Below are positions 28,900 through 36,962 of a DNA stretch of 40,394 nucleotides, in pieces. The DNA is from Pseudomonadota bacterium (GTDB taxonomy: Bacteria > Pseudomonadota > Gammaproteobacteria > Burkholderiales > Rhodocyclaceae). The translations under genes and the position numbers were made by a program. Position 1 is the stretch's first letter. The number at the start of each line of letters is the position of its first letter. The DNA lies in assembly GCA_963205435.1 (NCBI GenBank), contig CAUJIV010000066.1:1-40394 (forward strand), read 5' to 3'. The notes under the pieces are model-generated. The model ran no database searches, had not been told where the DNA came from, and worked only from the letters and a program-made list of their open reading frames with translations.

Positions 28900-29439
28900 G
28901 ATTCTAAGTCCTTGATTTCATTAATGTTTTCCATTACACACAACCTCCATTACCCACTTTATTACACACATCGACAGTTGATTGCGATGGACGAAGCGCG
29001 AGCATGTGCTGGCTCAAGGTAGCAAGGGCTCCTGAGAGATGTCTTGGCGTGCGCCAGTGCGGTGTACTGACGCAGCGACGGCGCCCGCATGCCAGGGCCA
29101 AGTGCTGAGACTGGGCGGACAGACCTACCCCTCGCGGCGACACAGCGCGCGGGGCATCAGTTCTACGACGGGGCTGGGGTGCCAAGGGCATCGGGCAATC
29201 TCCTCAAATCTTGGAGCCGCCGTGCCGGGGAGCCTTCTTGAAACCTTGCCTGCCGGTACGGCGGCAAGGTGCGGTCAAGACCGCAACGACATGCCGCTTC
29301 CTATTGGAAGCGCCACCACAGAGCGATGTTGGTCGAAGCGGTACGGGTCATGGACAGACCAAAGTGTTGAATTTAAAAGCCAGAACTCGGCCCGAGTACA
29401 CCCGAACGGAATTCCAAAGTAAGCCTGGGGAATTTTACC
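28900..29439. other. Junction region between trpG and the ICE
   Basis: 540 bases with no convincing gene. 28920-28990 is AT-rich, with ATTACACACA at 28933 and 28961, and may hold the trpG promoter or the recombination site. A strong stem-loop CCTTGCC-T-GCCG-GTA-CGGC-GGCAAGG lies at 29244-29269. I found no tRNA 3' end here, which would be the usual ICEclc-type attachment site. Confidence 0.45.
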
Positions 29440-29793
29440 ATGAGCATGTTAGGCAAAGCCACTTCCTGGAATGCCAGGGCATTCATCACCCCGCCCATCT
29501 ACCTCGGACCGGACGACAACACTTCCAGTCTCGAAACCAGAGAGCAAGTAGACCAACTGCTACGGACTTGTGAGCATCGAATCTCAGGTTGGCAGTCATC
29601 TGGACCTGCGCGGGTGATGCTATATCGCTATATCAGCATCCGGGGCAGATATGACACCGCCGGATTTTCTCTGCCGACCCTAGGTCCCGGAGAACAGAAG
29701 CCGTTGATCGCAGCTTCTGAAACCATCGCCGTATCAGACCATACCAAATCGGTTTTGCGGGGAACAGCGCAGCGCATGACGCTGGTACCGTGA
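29440..29793 (+). CDS. Hypothetical protein at ICE border
   Basis: 117 codons from ATG 29440, with GGGGA eight bases upstream. Composition is less GC-rich than neighbours. No motif is recognised; there is no signal peptide or membrane segment. The stop overlaps a GTG start of a second small frame (GTGA). It could be real accessory DNA brought by the ICE or a chance open frame; codon choice (many Thr, Ser, Arg with mixed third bases) gives only weak support. Confidence 0.4.
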   Translation: MSMLGKATSWNARAFITPPIYLGPDDNTSSLETREQVDQLLRTCEHRISGWQSSGPARVMLYRYISIRGRYDTAGFSLPTLGPGEQKPLIAASETIAVSDHTKSVLRGTAQRMTLVP

Positions 29794-29993
29794 GCGCCAA
29801 TATCGAGCTTTCGTCCTCATCGCTCGATGGGCCGGCAACCGATCGATTCTTGCACAACGAGCAAGACGAGGCCACCTACAGCGGACGCCAAACCAATCAC
29901 CTCGCCCGTCTACGTTCAGGGCATCTTCCCAGGCACCCGCGGAAGGTCATAACGACACAGCAGCCCTTGGCAGGGCAAGAAAGGAGCCGGTGA
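29790..29993 (+). CDS. Small hypothetical frame overlapping the previous gene
   Basis: 67 codons from GTG 29790, sharing GTGA with the stop of the preceding frame. Hydrophilic, rich in Ser, Arg and His, no recognised motif. It ends just before the AAAGGAG of the next gene. The overlap pattern is the only argument for it. Confidence 0.25.
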   Translation: MSANIELSSSSLDGPATDRFLHNEQDEATYSGRQTNHLARLRSGHLPRHPRKVITTQQPLAGQERSR

Positions 29994-30021
29994 TGTAGCG
30001 CTTCCGAAAGGAGACGAAGAC

Positions 30022-30768
30022 ATGCACAAGGACATTCCAACATCGAAGGTGTTCTATCGTCCCATCGAGGCTGCCATACGGTGGGCCGGGTTGCTGCGGT
30101 ACCTGCCGATGATCCTGGCTGCGATCGCGTCACCGCGCTTCCTGCCTCCATCGTTGAATTGCCCGCGATGGAATGAGTGCCGGCTGTACTCGGAGCGTAT
30201 CTATGACGGCATCCTCAACGGGGAGCTGCCCTACGGCCAGAACGGCATCACGCTCAATGATCCGAAGCTGCTGCAGTCGCCGGATCTGACCGTTCGCCAT
30301 GTCGATCTGAAGCGCTGGATGCGCAACCACTATCCCGAGCACCGGCCAGGATTCCTGTTCAGCCGTGGCGAACGCATGGCGCATCCTTTTATCACCTTGG
30401 AAACAGGACAGGCGATCCTGATCGAGCGACTGGCCCTTCAGGCGGCCCTGGAGCATGCGCGTCGCCAGATGCAGGAATTGCAGGAGCAGCGCGACACCTT
30501 GCTCAAGCAGTCCACCGCGCTGCTGGCTTCCAAGCAATGCGAGATCAGCGAGCGAGCGGAGACGACGTATCTCAACATCATCGGCGGGATGCTGACGCTG
30601 ATGCTGGGCCAGTCCCCTTCGGGTGTGCCCTATTCCAGCTTCAAAACACAGGAGGCACTCGTCTCGGCATTGGTCGCCCACTTCGGCGGCACCATGGGCA
30701 TCACGGAGCGAACCTTGAACGGCAAGTTCGCCAACGCCAGGAAGTACGTCCGTAGCGCAAGCGCATGA
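30022..30768 (+). CDS. Conserved ICE accessory protein, function unknown
   Basis: 248 residues, start supported by AAAGGAG seven bases ahead. The N-terminal half has a hydrophobic stretch (AGLLRYLPMILAAIA) and a region about DPKLLQSPDLTVRHVDLKRWM that looks like a helical DNA-binding or adaptor segment. A coiled coil follows (about 150-185, rich in Gln, Glu, Leu). The C-terminus (ERAETTYLNIIGGMLTLMLG, then ITERTLNGKFANARKYV) is a block I have seen at the end of many ICE and phage hypothetical proteins. It is the first clear gene of the ICE end and is separated from alpA by 119 bases. Confidence 0.75.
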   Translation: MHKDIPTSKVFYRPIEAAIRWAGLLRYLPMILAAIASPRFLPPSLNCPRWNECRLYSERIYDGILNGELPYGQNGITLNDPKLLQSPDLTVRHVDLKRWMRNHYPEHRPGFLFSRGERMAHPFITLETGQAILIERLALQAALEHARRQMQELQEQRDTLLKQSTALLASKQCEISERAETTYLNIIGGMLTLMLGQSPSGVPYSSFKTQEALVSALVAHFGGTMGITERTLNGKFANARKYVRSASA

Positions 30769-30800
30769 GGTTTTTCCAGCTTGTATGTGCAACCGCGGAG

Positions 30801-30814
30801 ATTGCATTTGCAAT
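30801..30814. promoter_or_regulatory. Palindrome upstream of alpA-parA operon
   Basis: ATTGCATTTGCAAT, a perfect 14-base inverted repeat, flanked by GCGGA and TCCGC, giving a larger dyad of about 28 bases. It lies 73 bases before the alpA-like ATG. In ICEclc the alpA promoter is, as I recall, activated by the FlhDC-like BisDC; this dyad is a candidate site for a similar regulator. Confidence 0.45.
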
Positions 30815-30887
30815 GTCTTTCCGCAGCCAGGTCTATTGAATAAAGGTCACGCCAACAAACGCCACCGAGCGTTCAGGAGTGACCGCC

Positions 30888-31100
30888 ATGTCGCAGCCCC
30901 CTGTACTCCCGCCGAACGAGCGCCGCATCCTGCGGCTCGATGAAGTCGAAGCCAAGTCCGGCTTCAAACGCGCCCACATTTACAACCTGATGAAGAAGCG
31001 CCAGTTTCCCCAGGCGCTGCGCCTGGGCGTGCGCGCCGTCGGCTGGGATTCGATCGAAATCGACCAGTGGATCGCCGAGCGCCTCAACCACCGGACCTGA
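30888..31100 (+). CDS. alpA: AlpA/MerR-like small DNA-binding protein
   Basis: 70 residues: RILRLDEVEAKSGFKRAHIYNLMKKRQFPQALRLGVRAVGWDSIEIDQWI is the AlpA pattern (winged helix with a helix-turn-helix and the GW-WxxxEIDxWI end). AlpA proteins act as excisionase-type or transcriptional regulators in prophages and ICEs. ATG 30888 has CAGGAG eight bases ahead; a GTG three codons earlier is possible. It heads the alpA-parA-shi-parB transcript. Confidence 0.9.
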   Translation: MSQPPVLPPNERRILRLDEVEAKSGFKRAHIYNLMKKRQFPQALRLGVRAVGWDSIEIDQWIAERLNHRT

Positions 31101-31142
31101 CCCGTTCTCCCGCGGACTTCCCATTCCCAGCCGGAGAGCGCC

Positions 31143-32018
31143 ATGCAGGTCGTATCCATCATTTCAACGAAGGGCGGCGTCGGCAAGACCACGACGGCCG
31201 CCAACCTGGGCGGGCTCGCCGCGGACGCGGGCCTGCGCGTGCTGCTGCTCGATCTCGACGTGCAGCCCACCTTGTCCTCCTACTACGAACTGACCCAGCG
31301 CGCGCCGGGCGGCATCTATGAGCTGTTGGCCTTCAACGAGCGCGACCTTGGCCAGCTCGTGTCCCGCACGATCATCGCGGGCCTGGACCTGGTGCTGTCC
31401 AACGACCACCGGGGCGAGCTGAACACCTTATTGCTGCATGCGCCGGATGGCCGCCTGCGGCTGCGGCATCTGCTGCCAGCACTTGCTCCCCTCTACGACC
31501 TGGTGCTGATCGACACCCAGGGCGCGCGTTCCGTGCTGCTGGAGATGGCGGTGCTCGCCTCCGACCTTGCGCTGTCGCCCGTCACGCCGGAAATCCTCGC
31601 GGCCCGGGAGCTTCGACGCGGCACCATGCAGTTGCTCGAAGACATCGCGCCGTACCGGCACCTGGGCATCGAACCGCCGCCGCTGCACCTGCTCATCAAC
31701 CGCGTCCACCCGGTGTCGGCGAACGCCCGACTGATCCAGCAGGCCCTGCGCGACCTGTTCCAAGACCATGCCGGCATCCGCGTGCTCGCCACCGACGTGC
31801 CAGCCATCGAAGCCTATCCGCGCGCCGCGACGCGCGGCCTGCCGGTGCATCGGGTCGAGCACCGCCAGCCGCCCGGCAGGGTCGCGCCGGCCTCGCTCGA
31901 CACGATGCGCGCGCTCGCAAGCGAGCTGTTCCCGCAATGGCAGGACAGATTTGCCGCAATGTCCGGTCGCCCGCCACGTCCTCTTGATGCCGGGAGGTCC
32001 CATGGCGAACGCACATGA
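31143..32018 (+). CDS. parA: ParA-family partition ATPase (Soj-like)
   Basis: 291 residues. Deviant Walker A STKGGVGKTTTAANLGGLAA, switch region LLLDLDVQPTLSSYYELT, Walker B YDLVLIDTQGA. It is expected to stabilise the excised circular ICE with ParB; loss of the homologue SojA destabilises PAPI-1 in P. aeruginosa. In ICEclc, parA together with shi was reported to arrest division of transfer-competent cells. No N-terminal HTH, so operon regulation is likely through alpA or parB. The last 17 bases overlap the next gene. Confidence 0.95.
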   Translation: MQVVSIISTKGGVGKTTTAANLGGLAADAGLRVLLLDLDVQPTLSSYYELTQRAPGGIYELLAFNERDLGQLVSRTIIAGLDLVLSNDHRGELNTLLLHAPDGRLRLRHLLPALAPLYDLVLIDTQGARSVLLEMAVLASDLALSPVTPEILAARELRRGTMQLLEDIAPYRHLGIEPPPLHLLINRVHPVSANARLIQQALRDLFQDHAGIRVLATDVPAIEAYPRAATRGLPVHRVEHRQPPGRVAPASLDTMRALASELFPQWQDRFAAMSGRPPRPLDAGRSHGERT

Positions 32019-32271
32019 ACTGGCCCGCGGCCACAAGCGGCTGCGCGCGCTGATCGAGTTCGCGGTCGGTGAAGGCTGGCACGTCAAGCGCACGCCGGGC
32101 GGGCACCTCAAGTTCACCAAGGCCGGCTGCGCGGCGATCTACACCAGTTCGACCGCGAGCGACCACCGGGCCGAATTGAACGCCCGTGCGCAGATCCGCC
32201 GCGCCGAGCGAGAGGCCCGCATGGCGCCGGCCGGCGGTCGTGGGGACTGCGAGGGGTGCGGCCATGGCTGA
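32002..32271 (+). CDS. Small shi-like protein with HicA-like fold
   Basis: 89 residues between parA and parB, the place occupied by shi in ICEclc. ATG 32002 has GGGAGG five bases ahead and overlaps parA. The middle reads IEFAVGEGWHVKRTPGGHLKFTKAGCAAIYTSS, matching the HicA layout (helix, strand, GxH, strand) with a central His in GGHLKF where HicA has its catalytic His. The second half is a basic helix (NARAQIRRAERE). HicA similarity is my inference from the pattern; a growth-arrest role is by analogy with Shi. Confidence 0.7.
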   Translation: MANAHELARGHKRLRALIEFAVGEGWHVKRTPGGHLKFTKAGCAAIYTSSTASDHRAELNARAQIRRAEREARMAPAGGRGDCEGCGHG

Positions 32272-33937
32272 CATGACCTCGCAGGACATGGCCGGCAAGC
32301 TGCTCGCGGCCGGCTTCGAGCGCAGCGGCCCAGCGGCTACGGCCTTGAGCGACCCGATCGCGGACACGCCCATGGTCGTGACGCTGGACCAGCTGCGGCC
32401 CTACGACCATGACCCGCGCATGAAGCGCAACCCCGCCTACGAGGAAATCAAGGCGTCCATCCGCGAGCGCGGCCTGGACGCGGCGCCAGCCATCACCCGC
32501 CGGCCCGGCGAGGACCACTACATCATCCGCAACGGCGGCAACACGCGGCTGGCGATCCTGCGCGAACTCTGGTCGGAGACCAAGGACGAACGCTTCTTCC
32601 GCATATCGTGCCTGTTTCGGCCATGGCCGGAGCGCGGTGAAATCGTCGCGCTGACCGGGCATCTTGCCGAGAACGAACTGCGCGGTGGCCTCACGTTCAT
32701 CGAGCGCGCGCTCGGCGTCGAGAAAGCACGCGAGTTCTACGAGCAGGAGAGTAGCGCCGCCCTGAGCCAGTCGGAACTGGCCCGCCGCCTGGCGGCCGAT
32801 GGGTTCCCCGTCCAGCGGTCGCACATCACCCGCATGGCCGACGCGGTGCGCTACCTGCTGCCCGCCATTCCCACTGTGCTCTATGGCGGCCTGGGGCGCC
32901 ACCAGGTCGAGCGGCTGTCGGTCATGCGGACGGCCTGCAAGCGCACCTGGGAGCACTATGCCAAGGACCGCACGCTGCCGCTGGACTTCGACAGCTTCTT
33001 TCAGGAGGTGCTGGCGCAGTTCGACACGCAGGGCGACGAGTTCGCGCCGCAGCGCGTGCAGGACGAGCTGATCGGCCAGATGTCCGAGCTGCTGGGCATC
33101 GGCTACGACGTGTTGGCGCTGGACCTGACCGAATCGGAAAGCCGCCACCGGGCGCTGGTCAGTGACCCGACGCCACCTGCGGCGCCGCCGGCGTTGCCTT
33201 CGCCCACCGCCGGCACGCCGCCTCCCCCGGGCGTAGCATCGTCCATCGCCAAGCCTGCAGCGGCGGCCAGTCCTCCACCCGCCAGCCCTCCGGCGTCCGA
33301 GCCCACCTTGCGCGAGGATACGGCCCGAGAGACGACAACGGAAAGCCCCACGGCCGCACCAGGCGATCTGCTTCTCGAGCACATCGTCTCGCCGGCACCG
33401 ACGACCGAACGGCTGCAGTCGATCCAGCGCATGGTTGCCGACCAGTTGGGCGATGCGCTGCCGCCCGACTTCTCGGCGAGCGTGCTGCAGTCCATCCCGG
33501 TGCAAGCCGGCGGGCTCTATCCGATCTCCGACGTCTGGTACATCGACGCCGGCCTGGACACGCCCGATCGGCTGCGCATCCACATCGCGCAGTTCGCGCG
33601 CGAGATCGCCGGGGAGGCAGCCCTGGACGAGTGCATCGAGGATCGCTCCGATGGCATCGGCTTCGTTTGCTGCGCGCCCGCCCATGCACCATCGCCGCTC
33701 GGCCGGGCGGTGCTGGCGCTGCTCATCACTCTGACGGGTCAGCCCACTGCTGAAGCGGGCGTGGATGGCGCGCAGCTCGCCGCCGACTTGCCAGCACTGC
33801 TGCACGGCCAGGGTCAACACCACGGCGACTGCACAAGGCGCTTGAGCGACACGGCGTTGGTCAAGCTATTTCGGCTGCTCCGCCTGGCCCGGCGTCTGCT
33901 GGACCTGGAAGCCGGCACCACGGCGCCCGGGACGTGA
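32264..33937 (+). CDS. parB: ParB-family protein of PFGI-1-class ICEs
   Basis: 557 residues. The N-terminal ParB/Srx domain has LRPYDHDPRMKRNPAYEEIKASIRERG and NGGNTRLAILRELW; the central HTH region is SQSELARRLAADGFPVQRSHITRMADAVRYLLP. A long Pro/Ala linker (about 305-370) leads to a C-terminal domain of unknown role (TERLQSIQRMVADQLGDALP to the end) typical of the TIGR03764 ICE subgroup. ATG 32264 overlaps the small gene; a second ATG three codons later is possible. Works with ParA in ICE partition. Confidence 0.92.
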   Translation: MADMTSQDMAGKLLAAGFERSGPAATALSDPIADTPMVVTLDQLRPYDHDPRMKRNPAYEEIKASIRERGLDAAPAITRRPGEDHYIIRNGGNTRLAILRELWSETKDERFFRISCLFRPWPERGEIVALTGHLAENELRGGLTFIERALGVEKAREFYEQESSAALSQSELARRLAADGFPVQRSHITRMADAVRYLLPAIPTVLYGGLGRHQVERLSVMRTACKRTWEHYAKDRTLPLDFDSFFQEVLAQFDTQGDEFAPQRVQDELIGQMSELLGIGYDVLALDLTESESRHRALVSDPTPPAAPPALPSPTAGTPPPPGVASSIAKPAAAASPPPASPPASEPTLREDTARETTTESPTAAPGDLLLEHIVSPAPTTERLQSIQRMVADQLGDALPPDFSASVLQSIPVQAGGLYPISDVWYIDAGLDTPDRLRIHIAQFAREIAGEAALDECIEDRSDGIGFVCCAPAHAPSPLGRAVLALLITLTGQPTAEAGVDGAQLAADLPALLHGQGQHHGDCTRRLSDTALVKLFRLLRLARRLLDLEAGTTAPGT

Positions 33938-33951
33938 GCGAGGGAGGCCGC

Positions 33952-34512
33952 ATGTCCACATCGCATCCGCTCAACCAGGCCGTGATTGCCCAGGCGCTGT
34001 ATGACCTTCGCAACGGCCAACTGCGCCGCTGCAAGGCCATGGGCTTCGGCGAGGCCGAGCTGGATGCGCTCAAGCACCCCGCGCTGATCAGCGTGCTGGC
34101 CAACGCCAGCGTCTCGTGGTGCTCGGTCACGGTCAACCGCGAAGTGCTGCAGCGCCTGCTCAACCAGGCACAGGACGTGGAGAAGGAAATCGCCACGGTC
34201 GATCGCATGCTGCGGCTGGGGGCCAGCACGGAGATGGTCAGCCGCTTCTATGGCCTGACCCATCAGGAAGTCGCCCTGCGGCGGGAGATCCTCGGCCTGC
34301 CCAAGCGCAAGGGGCGCCACCCCGTCCTGGACGAGACCCAGGACACCGAACTTTGGCGGCAATGGAAAGCCGTGACCAGCAGCAGGAACGTCGATCTGGA
34401 GGATGAGACCTCGATTCTCGATGCGGCCATGGACCTGGCCGAGGGCATGTCACTGCCGCTCTCGGTGGTCTGGGCCGCGATCAGGAACTGGGTCGATCAG
34501 GGATTGGACTAG
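33952..34512 (+). CDS. DUF2857 protein
   Basis: 186 residues; start ATG 33952 has GGGAGG six bases ahead, better than the GTG 33934. HPLNQAVIAQALYDLRNGQLRRCKAMGF is the DUF2857 opening. The segment VDRMLRLGASTEMVSRFYGLTHQEVALRREILGLPKRKGRHP looks like a helix-turn-helix, so DNA binding is likely. Such proteins lie between parB and the replication gene in this ICE class; a role as regulator or replication helper is inferred only from position. Confidence 0.88.
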   Translation: MSTSHPLNQAVIAQALYDLRNGQLRRCKAMGFGEAELDALKHPALISVLANASVSWCSVTVNREVLQRLLNQAQDVEKEIATVDRMLRLGASTEMVSRFYGLTHQEVALRREILGLPKRKGRHPVLDETQDTELWRQWKAVTSSRNVDLEDETSILDAAMDLAEGMSLPLSVVWAAIRNWVDQGLD

Positions 34513-34515
34513 GCC

Positions 34516-35748
34516 ATGGCCGTGGACGACACCGCCCCACGAGCCCCGCGTCAAGGCCCCATCGCACTCGCCGACCTGTTCGACGCTGCGCTGAAGGACC
34601 TCACGCCCAATCCAAATCCCCGCGCGCCAGCGCCCATGGCAGTGCCCACGCCTGCGGCGTCCGGCGACGCCTTCCTATTCAGTGGCAATCGGCACGAGAG
34701 CGTGCCGCGGCGGCTGTTCGTCGACCGCCGCCTGACACCGCTGGAGCGCAACGCCTGGCAGGTGTTCCGGCTGATGCTCAACGACGACGGCGTCACGACG
34801 TTCCCGACCTATGAGCAGTTGCGCCCATGGCTGGCGTCCATGCCCTGCGCGGGACAAGCCTCCCACGAGACCGTCGCGCGGGCGCTGACGCTGCTGCGCC
34901 TGACGCGCTGGCTGAGCCTCGTGCGACGACGGCGCGACCCCAAGACCGGCCGCATCCTCGGAAACCTCTACGTCCTGCACGACGAACCCCTGACACTGTT
35001 CGAGGCCATGCAGCTCGACGCCGACTACCTGGCCCTGGTCAGCCAGTCGCTGGGGCATTCCGCCAAGGCCGTCCAGGTGGTGGGACTCAACACCCTCCAG
35101 GAGATCGCGGACGACCCGATGTTGTCCGGACGCACCTTGCCGTCGCGGCTGCAAGTGCTCGCCGAGCGCCTGGCCGACCAGGGCATCACCGCCACCGCAA
35201 GTTATCCACAGGAGGATGCGATCCACGATTCCGAAGAAGGGCCCGCCAGCCTTCTTCGGAATGGCGAACGCCCTTCTTCGGAATCCGAAGCAGGGCCGAA
35301 ACCCGCGCCAGACGGCGCTCTTCGGAATCCGAAGCAGGACCGTACAGTACGTAGTAGTCGTATTGATGAAGTACGTACTACCGCGCAGGCGCGCGCGCTG
35401 GGCGACCTGCAATGGCCCAAGCGTTTCGCGGAACTGAAGGCGGAACAGCAAGCCGGCGCCAGGATGGCGTTGCAGCAAGTGGACGCTGCCCTGCGGCAGG
35501 CTGTGCTGGACGAGTGGGCCGCACGGTGCGGCAAGCATGGCATCCGCAACCCCGCCGGGTACCTGTTCGGCATCATCCAGCGCGCCATGCGCGGCGAGTT
35601 CAATGCGTGGGCCAAGCAGACCAGCCCGGCAGCGCCAACACCATCGGCGGCGCGAGCGCCACCGCCCGAGCCGCCGCGCAACGTCGTGCCGCCCGCGGTG
35701 GCCCGGCAGCACATCGAGCGCCTGCGCGATCTGCTGCGCAAATCCTGA
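34516..35748 (+). CDS. STY4528-type ICE replication protein
   Basis: 410 residues. The first 200 include a winged-helix-like region (RRLTPLERNAWQVFRLMLNDDG, then SHETVARALTLLRLTRWLSLVRRRRDPKTGRILGNLYVLHDEP) similar to plasmid and phage initiators. A low-complexity linker (about 230-290) follows, encoded by DNA repeats. The C-terminus (LKAEQQAGARMALQQVDAALRQAVLDEWAARC, then NPAGYLFGIIQRAMRGEFNAWA) is the conserved STY4528 block. Homologues in SPI-7 are called pathogenicity-island replication proteins. ATG 34516 has only a weak ribosome-binding site four bases after the DUF2857 stop. The repeats in the linker may be the replication origin. Confidence 0.88.
   Translation: MAVDDTAPRAPRQGPIALADLFDAALKDLTPNPNPRAPAPMAVPTPAASGDAFLFSGNRHESVPRRLFVDRRLTPLERNAWQVFRLMLNDDGVTTFPTYEQLRPWLASMPCAGQASHETVARALTLLRLTRWLSLVRRRRDPKTGRILGNLYVLHDEPLTLFEAMQLDADYLALVSQSLGHSAKAVQVVGLNTLQEIADDPMLSGRTLPSRLQVLAERLADQGITATASYPQEDAIHDSEEGPASLLRNGERPSSESEAGPKPAPDGALRNPKQDRTVRSSRIDEVRTTAQARALGDLQWPKRFAELKAEQQAGARMALQQVDAALRQAVLDEWAARCGKHGIRNPAGYLFGIIQRAMRGEFNAWAKQTSPAAPTPSAARAPPPEPPRNVVPPAVARQHIERLRDLLRKS
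35227..35381. repeat. Iteron-like repeats inside the replication gene; candidate oriV
   Basis: TTCGGAATCCGAAGCAGG occurs at 35277 and 35321, 44 bases apart, each containing a palindrome CTTCGGA-A-TCCGAAG. GATTCCGAAGAAGGGC (35227-35242) is perfectly complementary to 35270-35285. A half-site CCTTCTTCGGAAT is at 35250. Then AGTACGTA appears at 35346 and 35370, in a locally AT-richer stretch that would suit melting. Confidence 0.6.
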
Positions 35749-36167
35749 GCGCAGGGCCTGGCAAGGCCATGAAGCAGACCTCCTTGGCGGTCGGCAGAAA
35801 CGGTCCCCAGGGGACGGCTGTGTGGTGAAACGCCGGACGACGGCGCGACATGCTGCGCAAAACCTGAGTAGAGCGCCTGCAAGACCATGAAGCAGACCTC
35901 CATGGCGCTCAACGGAACGGTCCACTGGGGACGGCTGCGCGGCGAAGGATCGTGTCGAACGGCAGCGCGACGTGCGGTGCAGTACGCATACCGTCAACGA
36001 CCGAGGCACGGAGCGCCAACGTGAATGCTCCGGCCTCCAAGGGACCGTTGCGCGCTGCGCCGCCAGCGCGCATAGAACCGGGGGCCGGCTCATTTCGGTT
36101 TGTTGACTGACTGCCTTCCGCTGCATGCGGATGCTGGCGGCTCCCTGTCCAACTGCGAGCGCTCACC
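35727..36167. repeat. Tandem imperfect 117-bp repeats after the replication gene
   Basis: The end of the replication gene and 100 bases beyond (35732-35848) recur at 35851-35965: TGCTGCGCAAA, CCATGAAGCAGACCTCC, and GGGGACGGCTG reappear at spacing 117-119. A third decayed copy may begin near 35960. The first copy has the palindrome GTCCCCAGGGGAC. A hairpin GCGCGCTG/CAGCGCGC is at 36050-36071. No gene lies between 35749 and 36167. Confidence 0.7.
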
Positions 36168-36962
36168 ATGGCAACCAGCAACGAACCATTGCAACTCAAC
36201 CTCGGCTCCCTGCGCAGCGCGATGTCGCTGACGCTGCACACGCATCACGCTTCCCGCATCTGGCACGGCCGCGCCGCCGCCGAAGGGCGACCCGGCATCG
36301 TCGGCCTGAACGGCTACATCGCGGTGATGAATAAGATGAAGCGCGGCTCGGAGCAGGACGACCCCTACAGCGACTGGTGGATGCTGCGCATCGAGGACAA
36401 GCTCGACCAGACCAGGACCACGCTGCAGACCTTGCGCAAACAAGTGGACCAGGCACTGGCGGGCGTGCCTGCGGCATTGAGCCTGGGCGAGAACCTCAAC
36501 GTGCAGCCCGTCAAGCTGCCGCTGTTCGTCAATGCGCAGTTGGGCTTTGCCGCCGTCTATCTCCTGGCCGACTACGACGACATCGCGCGCAAGCTGATCC
36601 TCGCCCACCACACCGCGCTGATCGACCGCAGCACTTTGGAGCGCTGGCTCAACGAGGGCGCGCACGCGCTGCGCAGCCTGTTCTCGCTGGCCCAGCAGTA
36701 CCGCTACTCGGGCTGCACCCGCGACGATTTCGCGGCGAAGAATGCCGCAGCGCGGGTCGCGCTGGAGAAGTTCGGCGAGTTGCCGCAGGACGTCCTCGAA
36801 GGCACGCGCCGCTCGACGTTTGCGCCACCCATGGTGCGCCGTGGTCTGCAACAGCGCGGTGAGAATCCTGCCGCAGCCGCTACCAGCGTCGATGGTGATG
36901 CGGCCGCTGCTGCCGACCCGTCCGAAGGCGCAGCCACTGCCGGCGAGGACGAATCCGCATGA
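36168..36962 (+). CDS. TIGR03761-type ICE protein (AcaB-like, DUF1845)
   Basis: 264 residues. The wording MSLTLHTHHASRIWHGR, GLNGYIAVMNKMKRGSEQDDPYSDWWMLRIEDKL and VQPVKLPLFVNAQLGFAAVYLLADYDDIARKLILAHHTALID is the PFGI-1-class family. AcaB-type members are thought to be transcriptional regulators, and in ICEclc a protein next to ssb (InrR) raises integrase promoter activity; equating this gene with inrR is inference. The C-terminus is an Ala-rich acidic tail. It overlaps the next gene by four bases (ATGA). Confidence 0.88.
   Translation: MATSNEPLQLNLGSLRSAMSLTLHTHHASRIWHGRAAAEGRPGIVGLNGYIAVMNKMKRGSEQDDPYSDWWMLRIEDKLDQTRTTLQTLRKQVDQALAGVPAALSLGENLNVQPVKLPLFVNAQLGFAAVYLLADYDDIARKLILAHHTALIDRSTLERWLNEGAHALRSLFSLAQQYRYSGCTRDDFAAKNAAARVALEKFGELPQDVLEGTRRSTFAPPMVRRGLQQRGENPAAAATSVDGDAAAAADPSEGAATAGEDESA

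Noticed and set aside
28895-29050. tRNA-type attachment site of the ICE
   Set aside because: No tRNA 3' end (T arm plus acceptor) could be read on either strand. tRNA-Pro at 15.6 kb is far away and intact.
29039-29422. 127-codon open frame at the ICE border
   Set aside because: No ribosome-binding site, no motif, and it runs through a strong stem-loop; treated as non-coding.
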